Source of the DNA: DATKUK01 sp035530655
Lineage (GTDB): Bacteria > Planctomycetota > Phycisphaerae > UBA1845 > DATKUK01
Reading direction: 5' to 3'
NCBI GenBank assembly: GCA_035530655.1
Contig: DATKUK010000102.1
Coordinates: forward strand, 1 to 64,000
DNA length: 64,000 nucleotides
Each line of letters starts with the position of its first letter. Positions within the stretch are counted from its first letter, which is position 1. Below are positions 16,525 to 24,921 of the stretch, in pieces. A program made the position numbers and the translations under genes. The notes under the pieces were generated by a model. The model was not told the DNA's origin. It searched no databases and saw nothing but the letters and a program-made list of their open reading frames with translations.

Positions 16525-17940
16525 ATGAGCACGCCCACAAGGGGCTTTTGTCTACTGGTGGCTGCGCTGTCGGCCTGCGTCATGGTCGGCTTGTATATCC
16601 ATTATTGCTATGTGACCGTGTCCCTGGAGCATGCCGCCCAACAGCAGGCGTGGTCGGACCTGGCGAACGTTGGTGACTATGTGCTAGCCGAGTTGGACAG
16701 CCTGAAACGGGCGGGCTCGGGCTGGGGCGACGAAGATGTTGTTCGGCTGCTGACATCGCTACAGCACACCGAGCCGCTTCGAACGTGTTACACGACCTAC
16801 GTGGATGCGAAGTGGAACGTTCTGTTTACGTCATGCGCGGCCGGCCTCGGGGGGCAACAGGGCGCTGTCGGCAGCCTGGCGGGTGCATGGCTTCCGGCGC
16901 CCGGCGACTTACCTGGTGCGGGCAGCGCGACGCGCGGCTCGCTCTTGCTGCCGCAAGGTCGACATCTTGGCTTGGCCTATGCGATCCGGTCGGACGGAAC
17001 GCAACTGCTTGTCCATCGCGCGAACGTCGGCGGGGTGAGCGGTTCGGTGATTCGGCGGACCCTTCTGGTTGCAGGCATCATGACGTTACTGTGGTCGTGC
17101 GGCGTGATGGGCCTAACGGCCTACGTGATACTCACGCCCACATACACCGGGCTCAAGCGCGAGGCCGAGCGGGCGGAGACGAAAAGCCTCCAGCAGATTC
17201 AGGATCTGGTACGCACGCGGGACGCGGTAATCCTGGGCCTGGCGAAACTGGCCGACTCGCGCGATCCCGAGACGGGCGACCATTTGGACCGCATGTCTTT
17301 CTACGCGTCGACGCTTGCCTCGGCGTTGATGCGAGAGCCGCGATACCGACACCGTGTAACGCCTGTCTTCACCCGCCTGATCGAGGTCAGCTCCGGGCTT
17401 CACGATATCGGCAAGGTGGGTGTTCCCGATGCGATATTGCGGAAGCCTGGCGCGCTCACCGACGACGAACGCCTTACGATGCAGACGCACACAACCATCG
17501 GCGGGCAGTGCCTACGGAACATCGAACGCCGCCTGGGATCATCGAATTTCCTTCAGATGGCTCGCGAAATCGCGCTGTGCCACCACGAACGTTGGGACGG
17601 AACGGGATACCCGATTGGCTCGGCTGGCGAGCAGATCCCACTTGCAGCCCGGATCGTGGCCATCGCCGACGCATACGATGCGATGTCTGCCGGCCGCGTA
17701 TACCAGACCGCCCGATCGCACGAGCGTTGCGTCGCCATCATCCGGGACGAGGGCGGCAAACAGTTTGACCCATCGCTTGTGGCGGTGTTTCTGAAGGTGG
17801 AGAGGCGGTTTAGCGAAATCGCCCGACAGTATGGGGCCGCCGCTGAGTCGCCGCCTCTCGCCATCGATGGGCCTGTGGAGGATCGGTCGCAAGTCGCGGC
17901 CGGAGTACGAACGCCAGCCCTGGTGGCCGAGCCAGTGTGA
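16525..17940 (+). CDS. Membrane HD-GYP phosphodiesterase with extracytoplasmic sensor
   Basis: The 471-residue protein has a membrane helix near residues 8-28, an extracytoplasmic region, a second helix near 175-205 and a C-terminal HD-GYP domain (about 235-425). The metal and signature motifs are intact: DHLDRM, LHDIGKVGVPD, QTHTTIGGQCL and HHERWDGTGYP. Enzymes of this family hydrolyse cyclic di-GMP. No HAMP or PAS domain is recognised, so the sensing region is of unknown type. It is followed 76 bases later by a degenerate homologue, which suggests a regulatory pair. Confidence 0.88.
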   Translation: MSTPTRGFCLLVAALSACVMVGLYIHYCYVTVSLEHAAQQQAWSDLANVGDYVLAELDSLKRAGSGWGDEDVVRLLTSLQHTEPLRTCYTTYVDAKWNVLFTSCAAGLGGQQGAVGSLAGAWLPAPGDLPGAGSATRGSLLLPQGRHLGLAYAIRSDGTQLLVHRANVGGVSGSVIRRTLLVAGIMTLLWSCGVMGLTAYVILTPTYTGLKREAERAETKSLQQIQDLVRTRDAVILGLAKLADSRDPETGDHLDRMSFYASTLASALMREPRYRHRVTPVFTRLIEVSSGLHDIGKVGVPDAILRKPGALTDDERLTMQTHTTIGGQCLRNIERRLGSSNFLQMAREIALCHHERWDGTGYPIGSAGEQIPLAARIVAIADAYDAMSAGRVYQTARSHERCVAIIRDEGGKQFDPSLVAVFLKVERRFSEIARQYGAAAESPPLAIDGPVEDRSQVAAGVRTPALVAEPV

Positions 17941-18016
17941 GACGGCCGCAGTGATTGTTCGGGACTGCGACGGCATGCAGATAGACACCTCGCCGTAGAT
18001 CTAAAGGAACGAGCAG

Positions 18017-19057
18017 ATGATCCGACAACGCACGAAACGGGAGAAACTGATTCTCGAGCTGATGCTCCTTGTACTCGCCATCGGGTTGGCCTGCCTGTGT
18101 TATCAGATGCAGGGCGGCAAGATGGTGGTTCTGAATCTGTACTATCTTCCCGTCGTGTTGGCCGGGTTCTTCCTAGGCCGGCAGTCGGCCGGCGTGCTGA
18201 CGCTGTTCTGTGTGCTGTCGGCTTCGGTCGTGGCGGCGTTGAGTCTGGCTGGGTTTGAGGTGGGAAGCTCACCGTTGGCTGCCGGTCTGACCATCGTGGT
18301 ATGGGCCGCTGTCCTGGGGCTGACGGCCCTGCTGGTCGGCACGCTCAGCGACGACGCAGCGGCCAAAATGGCGGAGCTGCACGCGGCCTATGCGGCGGTG
18401 GTTGAGGTGCTCTCGCGATATCTGCAAAGCGCCAACCCGGCATTAAAGGCCCGTTCCACCCGCGTTGCCGAACTTTGTCACCTGGTCGGTACAGACATGG
18501 GATTGCCCGCTGCACATGTCGAGGACATCCGCGTGGCGGCTCTACTGGGTGACATCGGCAAGATCGAGGTCACTGCCAAGCTCGTCACGCGGGCGGTTGA
18601 CGTCGTGGAGTCCGGCCCGCATGCAACCAGCCATGAAACGATCGACGGCGTCGACCTGGTTCGCTCGCTCGGCTCGCTCCTTCGCGGAGCCGTGCCGATC
18701 CTGCTGAGTCAGGACGTTTCGGCGTGCGACTGTTTGGTAGACGACAGAGGCACTTCGTCCAGTCGCGGTCCGATCGGAGCCAGGATCATCCACGTGGTGC
18801 GGGCCTACGATGATCTCACTCAGGGCGACGAGATGAGGCCGGCGCTTGCGTGGCGCGAGGCGGTTGCGGAGTTACGGGCCGACGGATGTAACGGTTATGA
18901 CGCTCAGGTGGTTGACGTGCTCGAGCGGGTCGTTGCCCACGGCATCAAGACAAACGTGGCGCCCGCCCAATTAGCCAGGACTACGTCGGACATCGAGAAA
19001 GGTGGCGAGCGTCGCCCACCCGTCGTGCTCGAACCGAGCGGAGACCGCATATCGTAA
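18017..19057 (+). CDS. Membrane protein with degenerate HD-GYP domain
   Basis: Residues about 12-110 hold several membrane helices; residues about 125-310 align in order with the HD-GYP domain of the preceding gene. The metal-binding His-Asp pair is GD in LLGDIGKIEV, and the HHE...GYP region is replaced by SQDVSACDCLVDDRG. The downstream helix IGARIIHVVRAYDDL is kept. The fold therefore seems present without catalytic residues, suggesting a receptor or a partner of the active enzyme. The start ATG has a good AAAGGAACGAG leader. Confidence 0.7.
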   Translation: MIRQRTKREKLILELMLLVLAIGLACLCYQMQGGKMVVLNLYYLPVVLAGFFLGRQSAGVLTLFCVLSASVVAALSLAGFEVGSSPLAAGLTIVVWAAVLGLTALLVGTLSDDAAAKMAELHAAYAAVVEVLSRYLQSANPALKARSTRVAELCHLVGTDMGLPAAHVEDIRVAALLGDIGKIEVTAKLVTRAVDVVESGPHATSHETIDGVDLVRSLGSLLRGAVPILLSQDVSACDCLVDDRGTSSSRGPIGARIIHVVRAYDDLTQGDEMRPALAWREAVAELRADGCNGYDAQVVDVLERVVAHGIKTNVAPAQLARTTSDIEKGGERRPPVVLEPSGDRIS

Positions 19058-19143
19058 ATCAGCGGTAGCGAATGGATGTGACTGGATGGCCTAGGGCTTA
19101 TGATACCGGGACCGGCGGCGCTCCACCTGAACAGTCGTGCTGG

Positions 19144-20565
19144 TTACCGGCGGCCCTCGTCGTCGATGACGTCTGCCAGGGTGCGCGATTGCAGGGCCGA
19201 TGCGGCCGTCGCGCAGGCGCGGTCGACGATGGTTGCCAGCGTGCTCTGGCCCTCAGGCAGGGCGGCGGTCCACTTTGGTTGATCGTCGACGTCGAGAATC
19301 TGGCCCAGTCGTATCTTGTCGGCGGGCCGGGCCGGTACGAATGCTATCCCGTCTTCGGTCTCCACCGCGCAGAGCAATTGCAGCGATGTCAGGCGGTCGA
19401 GCAGCACGTCAACCTTATCCCTTGGCAGGGCGAGGCGTGCAGCGATCTGCGCGGCGCCCACAGGGCCTTGCCCGTAGTGAAAGGGCTGGACCACGGCGAT
19501 CGTCACAGCCAGCAGTTCGGCGGGTCTGACGTGCGTATCAGACGCGGCTTCGGCAACCTGCAAGTTCGACAGGTTGGCTGCGGCGTTGGCCAATTCCGCG
19601 CCGAACAGGAAGATAGTCCACGAAAGGTTCAGCCAGACCAGAAACAGCGGCAGCAAACCCAGCGCGCCATAGAGATTGCCGGTCGCCACCAACTTCGACA
19701 CGTAGATGCCAAACCCCCACTTGGCCAGCAGCCAGATGGGCACCGACACGAGTGCCCCGGCGATAGCCGCCCGGTATCCCACGCTCGTGTTGGGCAGAAG
19801 TTCGTATATCGCGGCCACGACCAGCACGCCCACCACGATCGGCGAAGCCCAGCCGACGGCCCCCAGCAGCCATGACACGCCCGTTACGGTACTGACGGCG
19901 TCGCGCAGTTGGCCCCCCGCATAGGACGCGGCGATCCAAAGCAGCGGGCCGAGTGTGATCACCGACCAATAGAGCAACAGGCGGCGGGTAAGCGCCCGCG
20001 CCCGCTGGGCGCCGAAGATGCGGTTCAGCGAGCGCTCGATCGTGGTCAGCAGCGTGATGGCCGTCCACACCAGCAGCACCACGCCCACCGGGCCGATGCG
20101 GCGAAGCGATAGTTTCATCTCGACCCGCGTCACCAGCCGCTCGATCTCTTCAGCCACGTTGATTTCGCGCGACGGCTTCGACGCCGCCGTCGCCTCTTCG
20201 CTCTGCGCTTCCTGGACGACGGTAATCTGCGAAAAGCCGGAATTGGCCAGAACCGTGCGGAGGCTCTGCTTGCCGTCTGCCAGGACCCCCAGCGACTTGA
20301 GTATCAGAACCATCAACACCAGGGTCGGGATCATCGCAAAGATCGTGCGAAACGACAGCGCCGCGCTCATGGCCATCACGTTGTGTTCCCACAATCGCCT
20401 GCCACAGAAGCGCCACAACTCAAGATGGAAACGTGCAAACCTGGCCCAGCGCCCCAACTCGTCGCGCGGGGCGGTGGCCAGGCGTTCTGCGTGCGCTCGA
20501 ATCTCGCGTGATAGCCGCAACGTTAGAGTCCTCCCCCGTTGTCGGAGCCACCGTACCCAATACAC
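19144..20565 (-). CDS. YihY/UPF0761 family inner-membrane protein
   Basis: The 473-residue product shows the family pattern: MAMSAALSFRTIFAMIPTL near residue 65, several membrane helices, GLLPLFLVWLNLSWTIFLFG and AELANAAANL. YihY proteins (once miscalled RNase BN) are inner-membrane proteins of uncertain transport function. The C-terminal part (about 330-473) is soluble and looks like a winged helix (GAAQIAARLALPRDKVDVLL), a common extension in longer members. The GTG at 20565 is the assumed start. It lies 126 bases downstream of the AsmA-like gene on the same strand. Confidence 0.8.
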   Translation of the reverse strand: MYWVRWLRQRGRTLTLRLSREIRAHAERLATAPRDELGRWARFARFHLELWRFCGRRLWEHNVMAMSAALSFRTIFAMIPTLVLMVLILKSLGVLADGKQSLRTVLANSGFSQITVVQEAQSEEATAASKPSREINVAEEIERLVTRVEMKLSLRRIGPVGVVLLVWTAITLLTTIERSLNRIFGAQRARALTRRLLLYWSVITLGPLLWIAASYAGGQLRDAVSTVTGVSWLLGAVGWASPIVVGVLVVAAIYELLPNTSVGYRAAIAGALVSVPIWLLAKWGFGIYVSKLVATGNLYGALGLLPLFLVWLNLSWTIFLFGAELANAAANLSNLQVAEAASDTHVRPAELLAVTIAVVQPFHYGQGPVGAAQIAARLALPRDKVDVLLDRLTSLQLLCAVETEDGIAFVPARPADKIRLGQILDVDDQPKWTAALPEGQSTLATIVDRACATAASALQSRTLADVIDDEGRR

Positions 20566-20623
20566 TCACTTCGGCGACTGTCACGCTTTGGCCCCAAAAC
20601 CCATTTGTGGTCTCTTGGGGTGC

Positions 20624-20646
20624 CACTGGCTGCTTGCCAGCCAGTG
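20624..20646. repeat. Hairpin repeat, family C
   Basis: CACTGGCTG and CAGCCAGTG form a perfect 9-base stem with a 5-base loop, preceded by GGGGTGC. A second element with the same TGCCACTG arm is at 22960-22977. Confidence 0.7.
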
Positions 20647-20691
20647 TTCAAACGGCGCACAGTCGGAAGAAACCGGTTCCTCAGACAGAGC

Positions 20692-21570
20692 CTACTTCTC
20701 TTCCTTCTTGCCTGAATCGAGCAACCCACCGACGCTGTCCTTGAGCGCCTTGCCCGCCTCGTCGGTCATCTGCTTGGCGGCTTCGCTGGCCGCCTTCACC
20801 GTCTCACCGGCGCCGGCTGTGACCTGGCCCACGACCGCCATTGCGGTTCCCTGCATGCCCTTGAGCCCCGCCAAGCCCGACGCCAACTCGCGGCGAATGT
20901 CAGCCGGCAGCATCGGGCCGGCCTTGTCCACCACCGACTTGAGCAACGCCTGGATCAAGATGCCGGTCAGCTCGGACAGCAACACGCCGCTCTCGGAGTC
21001 CGACCCCACGTTCTTCAGCTCGATACGCTCGATGCGAACGGGAAGCCGCGTCGCGTCGCCGCCAATCGGCAGCAGCTCGATCTGCACCTGGACGTCGCTT
21101 ATGTCGACTTTCTCGATCACGTACTTCTTGCCCTGCTTGGGCTCGTCGGGCTCCGGCTCGGCCGCCTCCTGCGACTCGAATTTCTTGAGGTTGTCCAGGA
21201 TCACCTGGTAGTTGCCCTTGCCGCCCCGGCGTTCGAGGTTCATGCTGATGCCCGCCAGCGTCAGCTCGGGCAGGATCACCGTTTCGCCCATCAGCGAGCC
21301 GAGCGATACAGCCACCTTGCCCTCGCCCAGTCGCAGGAAGTGGTCGGCCCCATAACCTGCCGGGTTGGCCACATTCAGCGCCGCCAACTCCACGCCGCCG
21401 GTCAGCACGCCCACGTCGACGCTGTCGACCGTGGTGTTCACGCCCAGCGCATAGGTCGCCCCCGTCTCCACGCCGGCTTTGGCTATGTGATCGATCCACA
21501 GCAGCGCCGCCACGACCACGACAACCACAAGCACAACCAACCCAACGATGAGTCGCTTGATCTTCTTCAT
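20692..21570 (-). CDS. AsmA-like envelope protein
   Basis: The 292-residue protein has one N-terminal membrane anchor (about residues 7-26) and a beta-rich extracytoplasmic part. Segments such as VNTTVDSVDVGVLTGGVELA and LNVANPAGYGADHF follow the AsmA/DUF748 style of envelope proteins thought to span the periplasm and handle lipids. The last 60 residues are amphipathic helix. ATG 21570 is fixed by AAGGAGA nine bases before it; the in-frame extension to 21942 only translates the tandem array and is rejected. Probably co-transcribed with the YihY gene downstream. Confidence 0.7.
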   Translation of the reverse strand: MKKIKRLIVGLVVLVVVVVVAALLWIDHIAKAGVETGATYALGVNTTVDSVDVGVLTGGVELAALNVANPAGYGADHFLRLGEGKVAVSLGSLMGETVILPELTLAGISMNLERRGGKGNYQVILDNLKKFESQEAAEPEPDEPKQGKKYVIEKVDISDVQVQIELLPIGGDATRLPVRIERIELKNVGSDSESGVLLSELTGILIQALLKSVVDKAGPMLPADIRRELASGLAGLKGMQGTAMAVVGQVTAGAGETVKAASEAAKQMTDEAGKALKDSVGGLLDSGKKEEK

Positions 21571-21606
21571 TCGTCGCTCTCCTTGTGGAACTGCCCTTGA
21601 GTGTTC

Positions 21607-21870
21607 GGGTGCCCCATGTCCTCTGGACGTGGGGGACTGATGTTCATGTGCCCTCCGCGCACCAGTGCCCGCGGGTGCCCCATGTCTTCCAGACGTGGGG
21701 GACTGATGTTCATGTGCTCTCCGCGCATCAGTGCCCGCGGGTGCCCCATGTCTTCCAGACGTGGGGGACTGATGTTCATGTGCTCTCCGCGCACGAGTGC
21801 CCGCGGGTGCCCCATGTCTTCCAGACGTGGGGGACTGATGTTCATGTGCTCTCCGCGCACGAGTGCCCGC
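21607..21870. repeat. Tandem array, four 66-base units with hairpins
   Basis: Units start at 21607, 21673, 21739 and 21805. Each begins with a family-A hairpin (GGGTGCCCCAT ... GTGGGGGAC) followed by a spacer with TGATGTTCATGTGC. The inner stem is GTCC-TCT-GGAC in unit 1 and GTCT-TCC-AGAC in units 2-4, a compensated change. Units are contiguous with no unique spacers, so it is not a CRISPR array. The stretch 21571-22181 holds only this array and the elements near 22075. Confidence 0.93.
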
Positions 21871-22074
21871 AAGCAATGAGCGCCCTTTGCACCAGTACCG
21901 CCTTCCCAGCCCGATACGCGAAAACAGTACGTCTCCCGACAATCAACATGTGACGGCCTTGCCCCGACCGCCCAGCCCGCTCAACATGATTATCCGCTGC
22001 TCGTGCGGCCTACACAAGGACATTCTCATGGGTGCCCGGTATCCTTCCGGTCAGCGACTTCGAGCGTGTCCAGT

Positions 22075-22158
22075 GGGTGCCCCATGTCCTTTGGACGTCC
22101 GGGACACGAATTTTCGGGTACGCGTGCCCCGGGGTCGTCTGGAAGTAGGGGGACGACA
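22075..22158. repeat. Two diverged family-A hairpin elements in series
   Basis: The first (22075-22107) reads GGGTGCCCCATGTCC, then GGACGTCC and GGGACAC. The second (about 22124-22158) reads GTGCCCCGGGGTCG, then GTAGGGGGACGAC. Both keep the outer arms less exactly than the copies at 21607 and 23075. Confidence 0.6.
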
Positions 22159-22181
22159 TTTCTCTGGGTGTATAACTTCGT

Positions 22182-22874
22182 CTACCCGCCCCGACGCGTC
22201 ACGAAGCGCAACCCCACCACCCCCACACCGCACACAGCCACCATCGCCACCATACAGGGCTCCCGTTCGATGGGCACCTCGTGAAACTCGCGCACGCGCG
22301 CGATGACCGCCGGCAGCGACAGGATGTCCTCCAGCCCGAATTGCTCGCGCTCGCCCACCGCCACCCACAGCTTGCCCGTCTCGCCGCTGGGCACGTAAGC
22401 CGCCACGTAGTAGCGACCCGTCGCCGGCAGGGCTAGCTGAAATTCACCGAGGATCCACGAATCGGTGCCCGTGAACGGCTCGTGGAAGAACTCGGGCTCG
22501 GCCACGTCGTCGGTCGTCCAGACAGCCGCACCCATACCGGGCGGCACCTCCAGCGGTAGGTCGGCTTCGGTCAGGTATCGACCGACCACCACCACGGCCG
22601 GGCGAAAGTCGGCCAGCCGCTCGATGAACGGCACGCCGAGTTGGACGGTCAGTACGTAGTTGGCCTGCCCCTCGAACGTCAGCCACACCTGGGTTGCGCC
22701 CTCGGTGACCTCGTGATAGGTTACCTGCGAGATGGTGACATCGTCGATCTGGATGGCTGAGTCGGCATCGTCAGCCGAGCCATCGCTGAAGATCGGCTTG
22801 TGCGCCCACGCTGTCGACGCCCCGATCAAGACAAGCATCCACACCCATATCGCTATCCGCCCGATAGCTCGCAT
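22182..22874 (-). CDS. Secreted protein with PEP-CTERM-like C-terminal signal
   Basis: The 230-residue product starts with a signal peptide (MRAIGRIAIWVWMLVLIG ... AWA) and ends with EREP, a hydrophobic helix and VTRRGG, which resembles a PEP-CTERM sorting tail. The body is acidic and beta-like with no domain recognised; AHKP directly after the predicted cleavage site is the only notable motif. ATG 22874 is set by AGGAGG upstream. It is bounded on both sides by hairpin repeats. Function unknown; surface attachment or export is an inference from the two end signals. Confidence 0.6.
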   Translation of the reverse strand: MRAIGRIAIWVWMLVLIGASTAWAHKPIFSDGSADDADSAIQIDDVTISQVTYHEVTEGATQVWLTFEGQANYVLTVQLGVPFIERLADFRPAVVVVGRYLTEADLPLEVPPGMGAAVWTTDDVAEPEFFHEPFTGTDSWILGEFQLALPATGRYYVAAYVPSGETGKLWVAVGEREQFGLEDILSLPAVIARVREFHEVPIEREPCMVAMVAVCGVGVVGLRFVTRRGG

Positions 22875-22959
22875 ACCTCGCCTCCTGCCGTAAGCGTCCA
22901 CCCCGACAATAGGCGCCACCCCCGCGCTAATCCACCATCGGTGTCCGTGTGGAGTGTGC

Positions 22960-23062
22960 CACTGCTCTCGAGCAGTGCTCGGGTGCCCCGGGTCCATGCA
23001 CTGAGCTCAGTCGAAAGTGCCTAGGCTGAGCGCAGTCGAACCCCTCTCGACCTGGGGACTGC
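22960..23062. repeat. Composite of nested hairpin repeats
   Basis: A family-C hairpin (CACTGCTC-TC-GAGCAGTG, 22960-22977) is followed by a family-A left arm (GGGTGCCCCGGGTC at 22981). The matching right arm (GACCTGGGGACTGC) comes only at 23049-23062. Between them are two TGAGC(N)CAGTCGAA motifs. The layout suggests one repeat inserted into another. Confidence 0.65.
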
Positions 23063-23074
23063 TATCTACTCTTT

Positions 23075-23219
23075 GGGTGCCCCATGTCCTCTGGACGTGG
23101 GGGACTGATTGCAGTGAAAGTCGATCCCCGGGTGCCTCGTCCTTCGCGAAGCGAAGGGTGGGGGATCACCCGCCGCGGGGGACTCCGGTGCCCCGGGTCC
23201 TGTGGGCCTGGGGGACTGA
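23075..23219. repeat. Run of three family-A hairpins with different inner stems
   Basis: Elements lie at 23075-23108 (inner GTCC/GGAC), 23129-23167 (inner CCTTCGC-GAA-GCGAAGG) and 23187-23219 (inner GGGTCC/GGGCCT). A truncated arm lies near 23168-23184. All keep GGTGCC at one side and GGGGGA at the other. The gene-free stretch 22875-23491 holds these repeats, the composite at 22960 and a promoter. Confidence 0.75.
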
Positions 23220-23325
23220 CCATCCGCCCGGCGTGTCCCACGGGTTCTGCCGCCATGCTGGAACCCCACCCCACCAGCCGGCTGATCCGCCCCCGCCGTA
23301 CCTCCAGAAAAGAACTTCCGCCGTC

Positions 23326-23354
23326 TTGCACTCGACTTTCGGATCGTCCATAAT
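23326..23354 (+). promoter_or_regulatory. Sigma-70-like promoter for the AlbA_2 gene
   Basis: TTGCAC and CATAAT are 17 bases apart, about 137 bases before the ATG at 23492. This is the best pair in the region. Confidence 0.45.
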
Positions 23355-23491
23355 CCTGATGCTGGTCGTGGCGCGCAGCGCAGTTCGGGGTACGCCCTGG
23401 GAAGAGGGACCGGAACCGGGAATGATCGAACGTAGCGCCGATCGCACGCGCGCCCGCACCTGGAAACGTTCCACCTGGCGGAGTCCACACG

Positions 23492-24868
23492 ATGGAACTC
23501 AGTGGAGCAGACATTCGCGAATCGCTACAGAGCAGGCGTTTCTCGGATCTCCGAGGCACCGTAGAGAGCATCCACTTCGAAGCCAAGAAGGAGCCGTATC
23601 GTCTGGAGGACGCGAGGCAGAAGCTGGAGTTGGCGAAGGATGTGAGCGCGATGATCAACGCCCAGGGTGGTGTCATCGTCATCGGTCTGCAGACGAAGAG
23701 AAGTCCGACGCATTTAGGTGACGAGGTGATAAAGGTGCACCCGTTTCCTCGGTCGCGGATGGACAGCGACGTATACTACGATGTCCTGCACCAGTGGATT
23801 TACCCCGCGCCCGCCGTGGATATCCAATGGTACGATAGTCCTGACGACCCAGGGAAGGGCCTCGGCGCCATCTGGGTAGATGCCGAGCCCCACACTCTGA
23901 ACCCATATCTTATGGTGCAGGCAGGGGTGAATGACTGTGGCAAGCTCACAGAGTTGCTTTTCGGCTATGCTGTACGCACGTTCGCATGCGTACGCCCAAT
24001 GCGCGTCCAGGAAATACACGCGTTGATACGCGAGGGGCGATTTGGACGAGCACGCGAAGAGAGCGACCGCAGACGACATGAACTAGTTGACAACGAACAG
24101 AAGAAGGTCAGTGCGCAGAGTCGTCGTGAGCAGCTGAGAAGAAGGGCAGAACAGTTGTTGGATGCGGCTGCCCTCGCTTCACAGCCCGCCTACGTTTTGC
24201 AGGCGACCCCGCTAGAGCCAGTTGAAATTCCCGGGCTGTTCACCGAGCGCGACAGTGAGGTAGTACACCTGTTGAGAAAGCCGCCTCGGCTGAGGCCGCA
24301 CGGGTTTACGGTGGGCACGGGAGGGGACCCGCAGATTAAGGAAGGAGAAGCTCGCTGCGCCGTCAACGCAGGTCGGGCGCTTGGGTTGTGGCGAGACGGG
24401 ACTTTGATATTCGTCGCCGGTGGAGACGCGGACTTCCTTTGTTGGGCAACACAAGAGCGGGAGGGGCAAGACTCGTTACTTATCAACCAATTAGTGTTGG
24501 TTGAGTCAGCATACACCTTTGTCCTTCTGGCAGCTCAGATATTCGGGCTGGTGTCCACAGGGGTCTCTGGCTCCGTATTTGGGCTGCACATCAAGAACAT
24601 GCCTGGGACACCTCCTCTGCGGCTGGGCCCAGGCCCGCTTGCTAACCACCTCGGTCCGCACGACGCGTGCGCGGCACCCAAGACAGACAAGTGGTTTGAG
24701 ATACAGCATGATAGAATGCCGTTGGAACCCGGAAAGGTCGCGTATCTATTGGTGCGAGAGGTGTACCGGTGGTTTGAAATAGAGGATGAGTACATTCCAT
24801 ATGTAAATGTGTCCGGGGATACAGAAACTATCAATCCCGACGCGATCAAATCTGAAGACCATCGCTAA
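23492..24868 (+). CDS. AlbA_2 (Schlafen-type) domain protein
   Basis: The first 90 residues match the AlbA_2 nucleic-acid-binding domain: ESIHFEAKKEPY, then LAKDVSAMINAQGGVIVIGL. Residues about 175-240 form a charged helix with RRR and RRRAEQ runs, probably coiled coil. The remaining 220 residues are not recognised. Proteins with this N-terminus are usually accessory and often sit in defence or regulatory loci. Codons such as ATA, TAT and GTA are frequent compared with neighbouring genes (visual impression). It stands alone between repeat clusters, with its own promoter. Confidence 0.7.
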   Translation: MELSGADIRESLQSRRFSDLRGTVESIHFEAKKEPYRLEDARQKLELAKDVSAMINAQGGVIVIGLQTKRSPTHLGDEVIKVHPFPRSRMDSDVYYDVLHQWIYPAPAVDIQWYDSPDDPGKGLGAIWVDAEPHTLNPYLMVQAGVNDCGKLTELLFGYAVRTFACVRPMRVQEIHALIREGRFGRAREESDRRRHELVDNEQKKVSAQSRREQLRRRAEQLLDAAALASQPAYVLQATPLEPVEIPGLFTERDSEVVHLLRKPPRLRPHGFTVGTGGDPQIKEGEARCAVNAGRALGLWRDGTLIFVAGGDADFLCWATQEREGQDSLLINQLVLVESAYTFVLLAAQIFGLVSTGVSGSVFGLHIKNMPGTPPLRLGPGPLANHLGPHDACAAPKTDKWFEIQHDRMPLEPGKVAYLLVREVYRWFEIEDEYIPYVNVSGDTETINPDAIKSEDHR

Positions 24869-24921
24869 CTTTCGGAGTGGCTTAGGACTGCAGCGCCTGT
24901 ACTGCGTCAGCGAGTATGAAG

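Noticed and set aside
21607..21870. CRISPR-like repeat array
   Set aside because: The four 66-base units are contiguous; there are no unique spacers, no leader and no cas genes.
21571..21942. N-terminal extension of the AsmA-like protein through the tandem array
   Set aside because: The ATG at 21570 has an excellent ribosome-binding site and starts a normal membrane anchor; the extension only translates repeats.
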